Positions 45,135 to 56,312 of a DNA stretch of 64,000 nucleotides are shown here, piece by piece (position 1 is the stretch's first letter; each line of letters begins with the position of its first letter). This DNA comes from Tridacna crocea (taxonomy: Eukaryota; Mollusca; Bivalvia; Cardiida; Cardiidae), in assembly GCA_943736015.1 (NCBI GenBank), contig OX031059.1, positions 58,291,159-58,355,158 on the forward strand. Direction: 5' to 3'. Below the pieces are notes generated by a model. That model ran no database searches and was not told the origin of the DNA. It worked only from the letters and a program-made list of their open reading frames with translations. A program made the translations under genes and the position numbers.

Positions 45135-45399
45135 ACTGTAAAACACCTGTTTCGAAATAAAACACCTTAGTCCTGAAAACACGTAAACGTGTTTAAGAAG
45201 TGTAACAGGCTCGAAAACACCTGTTACCCATTTTCAAACAAAACACTGAGATAGGTGTTTTCACAAAACACTAATGTTTTCATCATGTTTAATTTTAAAA
45301 CACTGGTGTTTTCTCAAAACACGAACGGGTGATAAAAAAGTGTAACAGAAAAGTGTTTTCTTTCGTGTTTGGATTTAAAACACCCGCTTTTACAGTGTA
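45135..45399. repeat. AAAACAC-rich block ending in TTTACAGTGTA
   Basis: At least ten AAAACAC or GTGTTTT words. The outer end TTTACAGTGTA is the inverse of TACACTGTAAA at 33602, whose block has the same composition, so they may be termini of related elements. Confidence 0.45.
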
Positions 45400-45474
45400 C
45401 TTGTTTTCACATTACAAAAATTTAAAGATGCATACAATAGTATACCATTACTGAACCGAAAAATATTACACCAG

Positions 45475-45650
45475 GGCCCGTATTCATCTACCATTCTTGA
45501 GAACATTCTTAGTCTTATTCTCCAAGGTTTTCTGAATTTGTAAGTAACGCAAGCTCTGATTGGCTAAACCAAATTGTTTAACCAATCAGAAGTTGTGTTG
45601 CTTTCAAATATAGAAGCTTTTGAGAATAAGACTAAGAATATTCTCAAATA
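45475..45650. mobile_element. Hairpin MITE (GGCCCGTATTCACC family)
   Basis: The left flank ACACCAG precedes GGCCCGTATTCATCTACCAT. The central inverted repeat CTCTGATTGGCTAAACC is present with a few changes. The right terminal repeat is worn. Confidence 0.7.
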
Positions 45651-45969
45651 TCGATGTTGAACCGGAAGAGTAGTCTACCGAAATCCGTTGTAAAAAAAAA
45701 ACAGCTCTTTTGATATGTTTTGGTTCGTTTTTATTATTATTATTCCAATTGAATTGGTCCTTTACCTGTCATTTAACAAGCTTGGGTACAATCCTGAATT
45801 CAACTGGATTCGTACTCTTCAGAACCAGTCTATATTTTGGACTCGGCTGTCACCTCGCCCAAAATATAGGCTGGTTCTGCAGTGTACTCACACAAAAGAA
45901 TTCAGGATTGTCCCCAACTATGTTAAAAAACCTCATCATACTTTTTATCAGTAACCAAAACTACTTACA

Positions 45970-46387
45970 GCAATATATAGAGGATATTTGTTTTTTTCGG
46001 TGGCGCAGCACAAGTGAAAATATTACTGATGGTGTTCACTCGATGAAATAAACTTCGATCTTCACCGAAAAAACCAAATATTCTCTATATATTTCATGCT
46101 TGTAACCTTTCTGGGAGGAGCTTTATATCAAAATCCAGTACAGTTCTTTTCCGTTATTCCCCCTGGCCTACCCCTCCCGCATAGCAACGCATTATTACAA
46201 TATTACGTCAAGCGCGATAAAATGTAAGGCAAATGACGCCGTATTTCCATCTAGTTACGAGACACGTGCAATTTACGTAGGCAACAAGAACATGAAAATC
46301 GGTATTTTCACTGCTCGTACCCGTGTAATATCGAAAATTATTTTCACTGCTATTTCTAGATATCCCACTGGAAAGCATGAAATAATG
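45970..46387. repeat. Dispersed 0.42-kb repeat, copy 2
   Basis: Same order of blocks as 39930-40375 from GAGGATATTTG to GGAAAGCATGAAATAA, with a shorter left hairpin. Both copies are in direct orientation, 6 kb apart. Confidence 0.8.
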
Positions 46388-47033
46388 AGCAATCTCATTT
46401 CGATCAACACCATCTGAAAGAGCAGTTTATTACGGAATCCTGTTTCCGCCATCCACTTTTCGACCTACGAGGAACTCGAAAAGTAGAAATTAGGCACACT
46501 AACTTCCACTTTTCTAGCAAAAAAGTTACCTCGAAAAGTCGAAAAGTTGAAGTTTTTGACCTGACAATTGTCATAAAACTTTCCACTTTTCAACTTCACG
46601 TTTGCCTAGAAAAGTAGAAATTAGGAAGCACAAACTTCCACTTTTCGCGTTAAAATGCTAGGTCGAAAAGTAGAAAAGTGGAAGTTTTTCACATGACAAT
46701 TGTCAATAAAACTTCCACTTTTCGACCTGGAAAAGACAAAGTTGAAAAGTCGAAAAGTTGAAAAGTCGAAAAGTGGAAGTTAGCCGATTAAAACTTCCAC
46801 TTTTCTAGTTAGGACTAATTTTTCGCAGGATAAATTGGTCGCGTTATTATTTCAAATGTACACCGGACAAAGGAAGATGGCGGGAGCGAATGGTAGATGT
46901 TAAATTTACACCGAATAAGTCTGATGTCAGCCATAATACGGCAACTCCCTAATTTTCATTTTAAACCCGCCCTTATCGCATTGCTACGTCCTTCAGGCTT
47001 TAACGGTGTACACATTATTAGATGTATTGAAAT

Positions 47034-47287
47034 CATGTGGCCTGCAACACGCGAAAAGGGGCATACGGACATTTGCGTAAAGTGTCGCTTCGCATCAGCC
47101 CTCGCAGTTCGACACTTTCCGTTTTATGTAATTTTCAATTTAGCGCAAGTCTACTGTGCCACAAAATCTAATGTGGTCTTACAGTGCCGTGTCGGGTCAG
47201 CCTGTACGATCTGCGCAGGCTGATCCTAGACGACACATTATGGAAATGTCGGAATGCCCTTTTTCGCATATTGCAAGCCATATATAG
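47034..47287. mobile_element. MITE related to 7198-7472
   Basis: Outer repeats ATGTGGCCTGCAACACGCGA then AAAGGGGCAT at the left, and the inverse form at the right (ATGCCCTTTTTCGCATATTG). The inside carries TGCGCAGGCTGA and CGACACTTT words shared with 7367-7431. A further half-copy lies near 47620-47706. Confidence 0.6.
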
Positions 47288-47899
47288 TTGATATTTTGGA
47301 CACTGATTAGTCTTTAAAGTTTAAAGGACCCATTTCACCGAAAAATATTCCCTGAAGATTGAGTTGCGATCTCAAAATGTGGCTTGATCGCCGCTGATTG
47401 CAAGTAATCGGCGGTTGAACACACCTTGGTCTTCTGTAGTCGCACAAGGTCCAGGGAAAGTATTCCCCACCCCCACCCCCCAAAAAAAGATCGAAACTAG
47501 GTTTTTGACATGTCAAAAAACTAAGCTGCGACCTGTGTGATCTGGAAAATCGCAGATAATTTGCCGAAAGATCGCCCGTTAAACCATTTTTTAAGGGATT
47601 TACTTTGAGAAAACCTGCTATAGGCGAAAAGTTTCAACATGGCACAATTCCTGCAGTTTGACCAGATCGAGATGGTCCCTTTTCCTGTGACGGGTTGCAT
47701 ATCATGAAATGATACTACTAGACATTACTCAACCGAAATACCAACGCGGCAGATTCGGGGAGGTCATATTGATGTTAATGTAACAATGGGGAAAATATCG
47801 AGTTCCGAGGACAGAAATCCGTAATCGAGTTCGGAGGACATTTATAAATTCATAATCGACTCCGATCAGCATCATAGATAGGCCTACATCGACAGTTTT

Positions 47900-47988
47900 A
47901 TTAACCTTGCAAAGATTATGAAGGATCCCGGTGCCCACGCCAAGCCAGTGTTCGAACCAGCGACCCAGATGTTGACAAGTCACACATT
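47900..47988 (-). repeat. tRNA-like SINE scrap, minus strand
   Basis: On the minus strand GGGTCGCTGGTTCGAACACT is a good B-box. The rest of the head is truncated by the adjoining palindromic MITE at 47989. Confidence 0.4.
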
Positions 47989-48207
47989 TTAACCCATTAC
48001 CACACGATTCCTTTTTTGACACTTTTGAAAAATATTATTTAGGAAAACATTGTTAGAAAGGGAGAAATAACTTTTTACAAACTATTTCTCTCACAATGTT
48101 GTCTACTCTATATTACACTTAGATTTCAATGCACACTTTGAAATGTCGTCTTCAGTTTCTTTAAATTCGGACAGTCTTTTATTTTTTGTCATCTCGTAAT
48201 GGGTTAA
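47989..48207 (-). mobile_element. Palindromic TTAA-type MITE, diverged, inside the fold-back element
   Basis: TTAACCCATTACCACACGAT at the left and CTCGTAATGGGTTAA at the right. The core has decayed to GGGAGAAATAACTTTTTACA. Confidence 0.8.
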
Positions 48208-48989
48208 ACGTGGTTTGAAAATGTCAAATTGGGCGCACGCTTGATGCGCAGTTCCTGACTTGATTTGTGTAACTATAAACTCAGCCCATAGGCGGTATCG
48301 GATAAAGATAGACGTCAGACTTAAACAGTGTACATGTATACTTATTCGGTGGAGGTTTAACTTTCACCGGGTCCAAATACGAAGGACCGGTGACACTAGA
48401 CTGGTTACCTCCCCTGATACACTACGTGTATAGGGTATACAACGGTGGCCAGTTCACGGTGACACAGGAATTTTTACCCCTACACCGGCTCCAACATTAT
48501 TCGGTGCTGATAAACAAACATACCAGTCCTAACTAGAAAAGTGGAAGTTTTAACGCTAACTTCTACTTTTCAACTTTTCGACTTTTCGACTTTTCAACTT
48601 TTCGACTTTTTAACTTTTCGACTTTGTCTTTTCTAGGTCGAAAAGTGGAAGTTTTATTGACAATTGTCATGTGAAAAACTTCCACTTTTCTACTTTTCGA
48701 CCTAGCATTTTAACGCGAAAAGTGGAAGTTAGTGCTTCCTAATTTCTACTTTTCTAGACAAACGTGAGGTCGAAGAGTGGAAAGTTGTATGACAATTGTC
48801 AGGTCAAAAACTTCAACTTTTCGACTTTTCGAGGTAACTTTTTTGCTAGAAAAGTGGAAGTTAGTGTGCCTAATTTCTACTTTTCGAGTTCCTCGTAGGT
48901 CGAAAAGTGGATGGCGGAAACAGGATTCCGTAGTTTATGCCTTCGTTTTGTATGCTAAGAGCTCATATTTGTTTCATGATATTTGACGC

Positions 48990-49115
48990 CGTTTGCACAA
49001 GTTGTATCGAGACTGCCAGTGCACCTCACCATGCTTTCCAGGAGTTTTTCTTACCAGTATACTTTTCACAACATTCTTTCCAGACCATTGGCTGCTTTTC
49101 CACGAAAAAAAAAAA
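48990..49115 (-). repeat. SINE body fragment, minus strand
   Basis: On the minus strand it reads AAGCAGCCAATGGTCTGGAA and GGAAAGCATGGTGAGGTGCA, matching the body of the SINE at 29133 (AAGCAGCCAGTGGCTTGG, GGAAAGCATGGATAGGTG). Head and tail are missing. Confidence 0.65.
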
Positions 49116-49651
49116 ACGACACGATATCTTTTACTGCTGAGCTATACAGAACGACGAGATGGTGTACTTTTTAGCACAACAGTGCATTTCCTTGACGGTT
49201 CTGCAATTAGCTATTTCCGACAGTTCATCCTTATTCTTCCCAAGTAATCATATATGGATAATATTGTGAAAATAGAGAAAGATCAGCCTGCTTATATGTG
49301 GTGTCTGATCTTTGTCTATACTATCTGGTTCTGCATAAATAGGTAATAAATTAACCTACAATATCTACCTTAGTAATGGTAATCGACATAAACTAGCCAG
49401 TGTAAAGGATACTGTTGCACAAACGTAATGATGGCGGGCTAGCTCAGGAGCCTTGTTCACTCTTTACAAAAAAAGACAGAATTTAAGACATAGCAAATTT
49501 CAAAGTAGTTCCATAGACAATTATTGTCCATGAAATGGGAGAAAGAATTGTGGGAACAATAGGAACCGCTGGTTACTATGCAGAATTTTGTCATTGTCTG
49601 ACAATACCCTTTTTTTCTGAAAGTCATTTAACTCATGCTGTTCAATGACCT
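49116..49651. other. Non-coding, no confident feature
   Basis: 49540-49640 has worn palindromic-MITE words (AGAATTGTGGGAACAATAGG, CGCTGGTTAC). Confidence 0.4.
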
Positions 49652-49928
49652 TTGCAACATCATTTCAGTTATATCGCGGCAGACAGTGCATCTACCAATG
49701 CTTTCCTTGGGTTTGTTTGTGAGAATTCCGCATAATATTCTTTCCACGCCACTTGCTGCTTTCCCAAATAAGTATCTCTGAAACGATGAAAGCCGGTGAA
49801 AGAGAGATAAGTGATCCTGTCGCAGTGACTATTATCAATGCCCGGTAAAAAATCAGCTTAGCAAGGTATTCGAACCATCGACCCAGGTTTCGAAGTCCTA
49901 TATGTTACCGACTGCATGGCTACTGGGT
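49652..49928 (-). mobile_element. tRNA-derived SINE, minus strand
   Basis: On the minus strand: TAGCCATGCAGTCGGTAACA (A-box region), GGGTCGATGGTTCGAATACC (B-box), body with GACAGGATCACTTATCTC and GGGAAAGCAGCAAGTGGCG, then CTGCCGCGATATAACTGAAA. It matches the SINE at 29133 block by block. No tail was seen. Confidence 0.75.
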
Positions 49929-50631
49929 TTGGTGCCAAAACGTTAATACTTAGGCTGCTAAGCGCGTCTTTGTGGGCCTCTGGGGATAGTGTAGATCAAG
50001 ATCAGACTGCACGTTTTGTTGATCTTGTGGATCTTGGATCTACATTGTCCGATACGGTTTGATCTTTCCGAAGGGAAAAATATATAAATCGTGAACTATG
50101 GTATTTCTCTATTGGTTGGAAATATTTAGTTTCATTGATACAACAGCTTGAGGTTGAAGAATGGAATTTCTACAAGGAATTGCAAATTGACCCAGCCAGA
50201 TTTGTACTCGCGCGAACAAAAATCGACTGGTGAAATATAAGCTAACAGGAAACAAACCTGCCTACGGCTGATCGTTTTTTTCATCTCAGGAAAAATTGGC
50301 CTTGTTTATGTCGTAAGAGAACAGGCTAAATTTCAAGGACGACTGACACAAAGTGAATTATTTGCAGTAAAATTATCAGTATTTTCGTTTCTTTGGTCGT
50401 ATGTAGGAAAATTAAGATAGAAATTGAGCTCTCACAGATAGAGCACTTGTTCATTTTCCGCCACTGTTTTCAAAAACTTCTTTTCTATTTTATAGAAAAG
50501 CATACAATGGTAATTGGTTGAACTAATCCGCATTCAAAGAACAGCAACGCCAGACATTTCCAATCTAAAGAAAGAGTGAGCTCGCTTATAATTGCTTGCC
50601 AAAGCTAACTTTTTTTTAAACCCTTAACTTG
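49929..50631. other. Non-coding, no recognisable feature
   Basis: Repeated GATCTTG and GATCAAGATC words at 49990-50065. No gene is seen. Confidence 0.45.
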
Positions 50632-50851
50632 CTAAACTCATTACCAGACGACAAAATTTTAAGTTTGTCCAAATCATTTTAGCATTTGCAGACGACAAAA
50701 TAAAAGTGACTGAAAATTTAAAATCTGTTTTGTGAACGGTTGAAAACACTGTGGGAAAGGAGAAAATGCTTGTCACCAGCATTTTCTCCTTTTCCCACAA
50801 TGTTTCTTTCTCAGGGTCGTCAAATGTAGGGATTGTGTGGTAATGGGTTGA
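50632..50851 (+). mobile_element. Palindromic TTAA-type MITE
   Basis: CTAAACTCATTACCAGACGA at the left, the core with GGAGAAAATGCTTGTCACCA (one arm changed), right end GGATTGTGTGGTAATGGGTT. Confidence 0.87.
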
Positions 50852-50912
50852 TAAGTGAAATAAATTTTCAAGCCTACAGTAAAACTCCAAAGTCTGCTAA
50901 TTTCTAAATGTA

Positions 50913-51445
50913 TTTTTAGGCCAGGGAATCCCTCTCAAGGGATTCCCTTGCCTATAGGGATCGTAAGCTGCCTTTTCAGACAAAAATGTTGGACGGTGTG
51001 TCCACTCTATATCGCTGAGTCCGCCAAAACAACTAGTTTCCCAAGTATTTACAGAGATTGCTTATCACACGGTGTGAATGCTTTCCTTTCCTTAAAGCTT
51101 TCATCTGCGAAATGCCATGGAATTGCTAGGGTATTATGACCCTTTAATAACTGACGAGTGTGTGTTTTTTATCCCGTTTTTAGGCCAGGGAATCCCTCAA
51201 TGGATTCCCTTGCCTATAGGGATCGTAAGCTGCCTATTCAGACAAAAATGTTGGACGGTGTGTCCACTCTATATCGCGGAGTCCGCCAAAACAACTAGTT
51301 TCCCAAGTATAATACAGAGATTGCTTATCACACGGTGTAAATGCTTTCCTATCCTCAAAGCTTTCATCTGCAAAATGCCGTAGAATTGCAAGGGTATTAC
51401 GACCCTTATATAACTGATGATTATGTAATTTTTATCCCGTTTTTG
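50913..51445 (+). repeat. Tandem duplication, about 263-bp unit, two copies
   Basis: TTTTTAGGCCAGGGAATCCC starts both copies (about 50913 and 51176). Identity runs through GGACGGTGTGTCCACTCTAT and CAACTAGTTTCCCAAGTAT. A few indels (for example 4 bp after GGAATCCCTC) separate them. Each copy opens with a small GGGAATCCC hairpin. Open frames in the two copies are copies of each other with no recognised motif. Confidence 0.9.
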
Positions 51446-51446
51446 T

Positions 51447-51915
51447 CATTAACACTGACCTAATAAACTTAGCTATATCCGACAGTTGTGTATTCCTACG
51501 CGCTATATACGGTTAATATCTATAACGCTCTCTCTTGCACTCCGGATCATTCACATTCATGTACGGTGAGAGTAACGAACGACAACTCTGCTCGGAATTT
51601 ATCTATAACGTTGTGTTGACATTTGAACATATGTGTCACAAAACGCGTCTCCGCTAAAATGCGATTGTAAATAAGGCAAACTACATAATAAGAATATTGG
51701 CCCGTGTTATGTTTATCACTTTTTCATAATTTATTATGTATATCGACTAAATCTAGGGTACTTCAGCGGAATGCTGGAGAAATCGGCCCCTGGAGAAATC
51801 ATCCCCAAACTGCTTGGCCCGTGTTATGTTTATCACTCCTGAGAAATCGTCCCCTGGAGACGATTTCTTTGGTGAAATCGTCCCCAAATAAAATTTTAGA
51901 AAAATCGACCCCAAC
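51447..51915 (+). repeat. 0.39-kb direct repeat, copy 1, with GAAATCGTCCCC motif array
   Basis: ATTCCTACGCGCTATATACG and the following 350 bp recur at 57458-57846. After the shared part, GAAATCG(T/A)CCCC words repeat to about 51915 (51780, 51797, 51845, 51877, 51903), one forming a small inverted repeat GAAATCGTCCCCTGGAGACG. Confidence 0.85.
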
Positions 51916-52027
51916 GTCAAATTTCATCCATATCGTTAATCAAGTTGTCTATAAAAATATTTTTGAAAGTTCGTTTTTTTTTAGTTTGTACATCGGTATA
52001 GCTAAACAGCGAAAGGAACTTCCTTTC

Positions 52028-53280
52028 GCGAAAGGAAGATTACGTCCACGAAAGGAAGATTCTTTACTATGAAAGAAGCGTTTTCCTCACGAAAGGAAAC
52101 TGTCGTTGATTTATTGCTTATACATTCTAGGTATTTGTAAAAGTTAGATTATGAATTTAAGATTTTTACGCTCGAAAAATCGTGTTTTACTATCGCGGTG
52201 AAAGTGTTACTATAAATAACCGTTCTTGCGTGAAAGTATGTTATGTACACGAAAGGAAGATTTTTTCCTCGAACGTAGTCTTTTTGCATGAAAGGATTTT
52301 TTTTCTGAATTTGAGAATATCTTTTCGACATGGATGAACTTGACTTGTCAAATCTATAAGTTTTATATAAAACTTTTGTTAGTAACGAGATTCTTTAGTG
52401 TAAGGAAATTCCTTTTGCGAAATACAAAGCCGTCTATAGAACCAAGATATAAAACTGTTCTTCTTGGAAGAGTCTAAGACTTTAAGATGAAATCATTAGA
52501 CTAGCAAGCTTTATGAAAGACGAAAAATAAAATGTAAATATGATTTTCTAATAATTTAGACGTGATTTAAGTTTAAAATATGAGATTGAAATCACAAATG
52601 TAAAACATGCTGATCAGTGGTTGTTAAACTCGTATAATTCTTTCTTGTCCTTATCTGAAAAGCATATTTTGGAGTGAAATGTTGTTGGAAAGGGATAAAA
52701 TGCTATTTCCAGAGTTTTTTTTTCTTTTTCTATCAAAAGAATCATGACGGTATATGCAAACATTTCGTACCATAATCATTTTGCTTCCTTGCGCGAAAGG
52801 AAGATTACGTTCACGAAAGGAAGATGTTTACTATGAAGAAGCGTTTTCCTCACGAAAGGAAACCGCCGTTGATTTATTGATTATATATTCTAGGTATTTG
52901 TAAAAGTTAGATTTTGAATTTGAGAGTTTTAGACTAGAAAAATCGTGTTTTACTATCACGGTGAAAGTGTTACTATAAATAACCGTCCATGCGCGAAAGT
53001 AAGTCCGTTCATGAAAGGAAGATTTTTGCCTCGAACGTAGTCTTTTTGCATGAGAGGATTTTTCAAAATTTGAGAATATCTTTCCAACATGGATGAACTT
53101 GACTTGTCAAATTTATAAGTTTTATATAAAACTTTTGCTAGTACCGAGATTCTTTAGGGTAAGGAAATTCCTTTTGCGAGATACAAATCCGTCTATATAG
53201 AACCAAGATATAAAACTGTTCTTCTTGAAAAAGTCTAAGACTTTAAGATGAAATCATTAGAGTAGCAAACTTCGTGAAAG
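52028..53280 (+). repeat. 0.5-kb direct duplication within the fold-back element
   Basis: AGGAAGATTACGT(C/T)CACGAAA at 52033 recurs at 52801, with continued identity through TAGGTATTTGTAAAAGTTAG, CTCGAACGTAGTCTTTTTGC and AACCAAGATATAAAACTGTT. The copies end near 52500 and 53280. Confidence 0.85.
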
Positions 53281-53379
53281 TTAACTCTTTACCAAACAAC
53301 TGGTCCATGGGAATCATGACTTTCGACAAGAGTGTGGAAAAGAGAGGAAATGGTTGTTGTTGTAGTCTTTTCTGCCACT

Positions 53380-53662
53380 TTAACTCTTTACCACAGAATC
53401 CCGACTTTTAACGACCCTAGGTAAAAGGCCCTTTGAAAACATTGTAAGGAAGAAAAGGATGTTTTCAACCCTTTCAAAGACAAAAATAATCATTTTCAGT
53501 ACTTAATTTTTTGTTGTCTGCAAATGCTTTCAATTTCTCCTTTTCCCAGTGTTTTCTAACCGTTTCGATAACTTTCTGCCATTTTCGTCAATTTTGAAAA
53601 TGTCGTCTGCAAACTCTTTCAGTTTGGAAGAGCCTAAAATTTGTCGTCTGGTAATGGGTTAA
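53380..53662 (-). mobile_element. Palindromic TTAA-type MITEs, rearranged
   Basis: TTAACTCTTTACCACAGAAT at 53380 and GTCGTCTGGTAATGGGTTAA at the right. Internal blocks (GTTGTCTGCAAATGCTTTCA, GTCGTCTGCAAACTCTTTCA) occur twice, so two copies are nested or recombined. A further start, TTAACTCTTTACCAAACAAC, lies at 53281. Confidence 0.7.
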
Positions 53663-53874
53663 GTAAATAGGGTAAGAAAAAAAGAAAAGATTTACTTTAC
53701 AAATGAAGATCGATTGAATTGTTTTCCGCCACTTTCAACATTATTTTGGTAATATCACAGCAAAAGCTCATATATTTTTGTTTCTTCTGGGTTTCACAAG
53801 TTCTTGGCAATGGGCTCTATTTTTCAGTGTCTTGCCAAAAGGGCACTCCCATGAACAATTCAGGGGTCCCATAG

Positions 53875-53955
53875 TGGCTCGAACCTGTGGCATCAAGGTT
53901 ATAATTCACACACATGTACATTACCACTGGGCCAAGCGGGGCCTGCAACATATAA
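53875..53955 (-). repeat. tRNA-like SINE head, minus strand
   Basis: On the minus strand GGCCCAGTGGTAATGTACAT resembles an A-box region and CACAGGTTCGAGCCACTATG a B-box. A functional tRNA is unlikely because the arms do not pair well. Confidence 0.4.
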
Positions 53956-55400
53956 AGAGAAAACTGACAGGAGGTGGGGGCAGCGGCATTTTGTTTAAAC
54001 GTTCTTTCTATATTATCTGTAGAATGAAAAGAAAATATGAAAAATGTTCCTCACAACCTTTCATCATTTTCCAGATAATCCAAAAGAAGAAAGATTTGGG
54101 AGCAATACTGTTAACAAGAGGTTTCTTACTTTGCTACAAATGTTTCTTATTTTTCAAAAGCAAATCCCAGAATTGAAATCATTCTTATTTGCAATTTGCA
54201 ATCTGCAAAAGCTTTTAATGACACTGGCAGGGTTATGAATTTGGCAAAGGGGTTAGTAAAACAATCTGTTTGAAAACGAAATACACATGGAATTCCCCCT
54301 CGTTTTATATTATGGTTTCCACGGTATATAGTGTCTGTGGCACCTGTAAAACAGTATGAAACGTCTGAAGGTACGAAAAGTATAAAGGACGAAATATCCG
54401 ACCCCCGAAAAATCTAGCCTCGAGCATCAAGAACGTCAAGAAGATCATAATGTTACAAAGTCATTCATATACAATGTAGCATGTGCAGTATGAAAAGCAG
54501 CCATTGATTTCGTTAAAAAATGTATTTGTTCCTAACAATTCCTCTGTAAAAAAAAAAAAGCGAAAAGAATTTCCTTTCATGTTCAATGGATCAGTAGAAC
54601 TTTCAATGTTGTTCAGATCTAGATCTATAAAGTGCTGCGGTACAAATTCATGAATGGCTAAAACTTCTTAAATAAGTATTTTTCCACATCAAGATAGATC
54701 TAATATGTTAACTGTTATGAAGGAACAGTCCTGTTATCAATTTTACCCATAATAGCATAATTCCTTCCGTGGGTCAACGTACATGTATTCCTCCTTTCGC
54801 GAAAGGAAGCCTTTCTTTCTCTGCTGCAATACTTGTAAATACACGATGAACAAAAATTTCAGCTATATCAAGACAATATAGCAAGTGCCACAAGGAACCG
54901 TTCTCTTGCCAATTATACCCACCTTAAATTATAGCAAAGTATGGGCCGGCAAAACAAAAATACCTTCCTTTTCGTGGAAGAGCGCTCACCCTACTAGATG
55001 TACTAAGACTGGAGTTTTTCGTTTGAAACTGTTTAACATCTTAATTTAAATCATATCGAGAAAACATGCATTTTAGAAAAGAAACCTTTTTTTTAACACA
55101 AAGAAAGCGCCACTAATACACTTAATTCTTTCTTTTTTGAGGGGGGATGTAAAAAGTTAAATTAAACCTTTAAATTTCATTTATGTTGCGAAAATGTACT
55201 AAACTTGGGAAAGAAATCCTATTTTCGATAGGAATAGAATTCTTGCGTAGCTCGGAGTGAATTTTCCTTTCATCAGGGATTGTAAAATGTACATATAGTC
55301 TATTACATATGGTCCTTGTTTTCATGAATGGAATTTTCCTCTAAAAGAAACTTTGCAAAATCATAAATAACAAATTCACTACACACTATCATTGAAAAAA
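53956..55400. other. Interior of the fold-back element, non-coding
   Basis: No gene is seen. Scattered TTCCTTTCGCGAAAGG words (about 54794, 55501) are shared with the arms. Confidence 0.45.
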
Positions 55401-56029
55401 AGCTGAAATTTAATCTGTAAGGGGTACCTACTTCAAAAGAGATATTTCATTATTTATAAAATCATGTCGTGGAATAAACATTACTTGCGGGCAAAAATCT
55501 TCCTTTCGTGAAAGAAACTCAATTTTAGGAAGGAAATGCTATTTATAGTAACACCATTTACGGCGATTACTAAAACACGATTTTTCGGCCTCAAACGCTC
55601 AATCCCAATAATTTTCTTTCAACCGTACGAAAGACTTGAAGTTAATTTTCCAAAAACACCTTCCTTTCGCAAGAAAAACGCTTTTTTCATAGAAAACAAT
55701 TTTCCTTTCATGGGCATTATGTTCTTTCGCGAAAGGAAGCGAAAGGAAGTTCATTTCGCTGTTTAGCTATACCATGTATTTCGCACCTTTTACACCTGTC
55801 ACAAATAGATTACACCTGTGTGATTCTTAAAAATGTCTTTGATTGACTTTGATTTGAAACCAAATAAATGCTTATATTTTTTTCTGTAGTCGTTCGCTTG
55901 TCATTTAATGTATTTTTTTTTATCTCTCTCTCTACAAGTGTCATATGACATACCCGTGACCAATACCATTTAGCAGGGGCATCAGTGTCTCTGACACACA
56001 TATTTCTAGTGTTCACTAGGGCTTGTGTG

Positions 56030-56307
56030 CATGCGCGGATCCAGAGGGGGGGTCCGGGAGTCCGGACCCCCCCTGGAATTTTGACAAAAATGTGGTTGTC
56101 GGATTCGTGAAAATTAATAAATAATAAAAAAAAAATGTTCTAAATGTGGAGACCTCCTCATGCTTAGAACTGGAAAAGTTGATTTTCCTTGTAAAAGGCT
56201 CACATCTACTGAAATCCGGAAATCAAAAGTATTATATATAATCAGATGAGTGCGTTTTTGGTGGGACCCCCCCCCCCCCTTGAGAAAAATATCTGGATCC
56301 GCGCATG
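56030..56307. mobile_element. MITE with CATGCGCGGATCCAGA termini and GTGTG duplication
   Basis: CATGCGCGGATCCAGAGGGG at the left. The right end is TCTGGATCCGCGCATG preceded by a C-run. GTGTG flanks at 56025-56029 and 56308-56312. The left interior has the small hairpin GGGTCCGGGAGTCCGGACCC. No coding capacity. Confidence 0.78.
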
Positions 56308-56312
56308 GTGTG

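Larger units (their letters stand above)
46431..48932. mobile_element. 2.5-kb fold-back element with about 390-bp inverted arms and 6-bp duplication
   Basis: Left arm 46431-46816 and right arm 48525-48932 are near-perfect inverses, from TACGGAATCCTGTTTCCGCC at the tips to CTAGTTAGGACT at the inner ends. Arms are built of repeats of AAAAGTGGAAGTT and CGACTTTTCAACTTTT. GTTTAT flanks both sides (46425-46430, 48933-48938). The 1.7-kb interior carries a MITE (47034-47287), a palindromic MITE (47989-48207) and SINE-like scraps but no transposase. Small open frames in both arms are copies of each other and are by-products. Confidence 0.88.
51995..55773. mobile_element. 3.8-kb fold-back element with GAAAGGAAG-rich arms
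   Basis: The tips GGTATAGCTAAACAGCGAAA and its exact inverse are followed by arms full of TTCCTTTCGCGAAAGGAAG and CACGAAAGGAAG words. The match between left and right arms can be followed for about 280 bp (AAAAATCGTGTTTTA, GTGTTACTATAAATA in both). Inside, the left region 52028-52530 is duplicated at 52793-53280. No transposase. The interior also holds palindromic-MITE copies (53281-53662), a tRNA-like scrap and plain AT-rich sequence. Confidence 0.72.

Noticed and set aside
46404-48986. Two near-identical 55-residue frames (TIVRSKTSTFRLFEVT...)
   Set aside because: Located in the two inverted arms of the fold-back element and built from its short repeats.
50948-51383. Two similar open frames (MPIGIVSCLFRQKC... 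in both)
   Set aside because: They exist twice because of the 263-bp tandem duplication; no protein motif.
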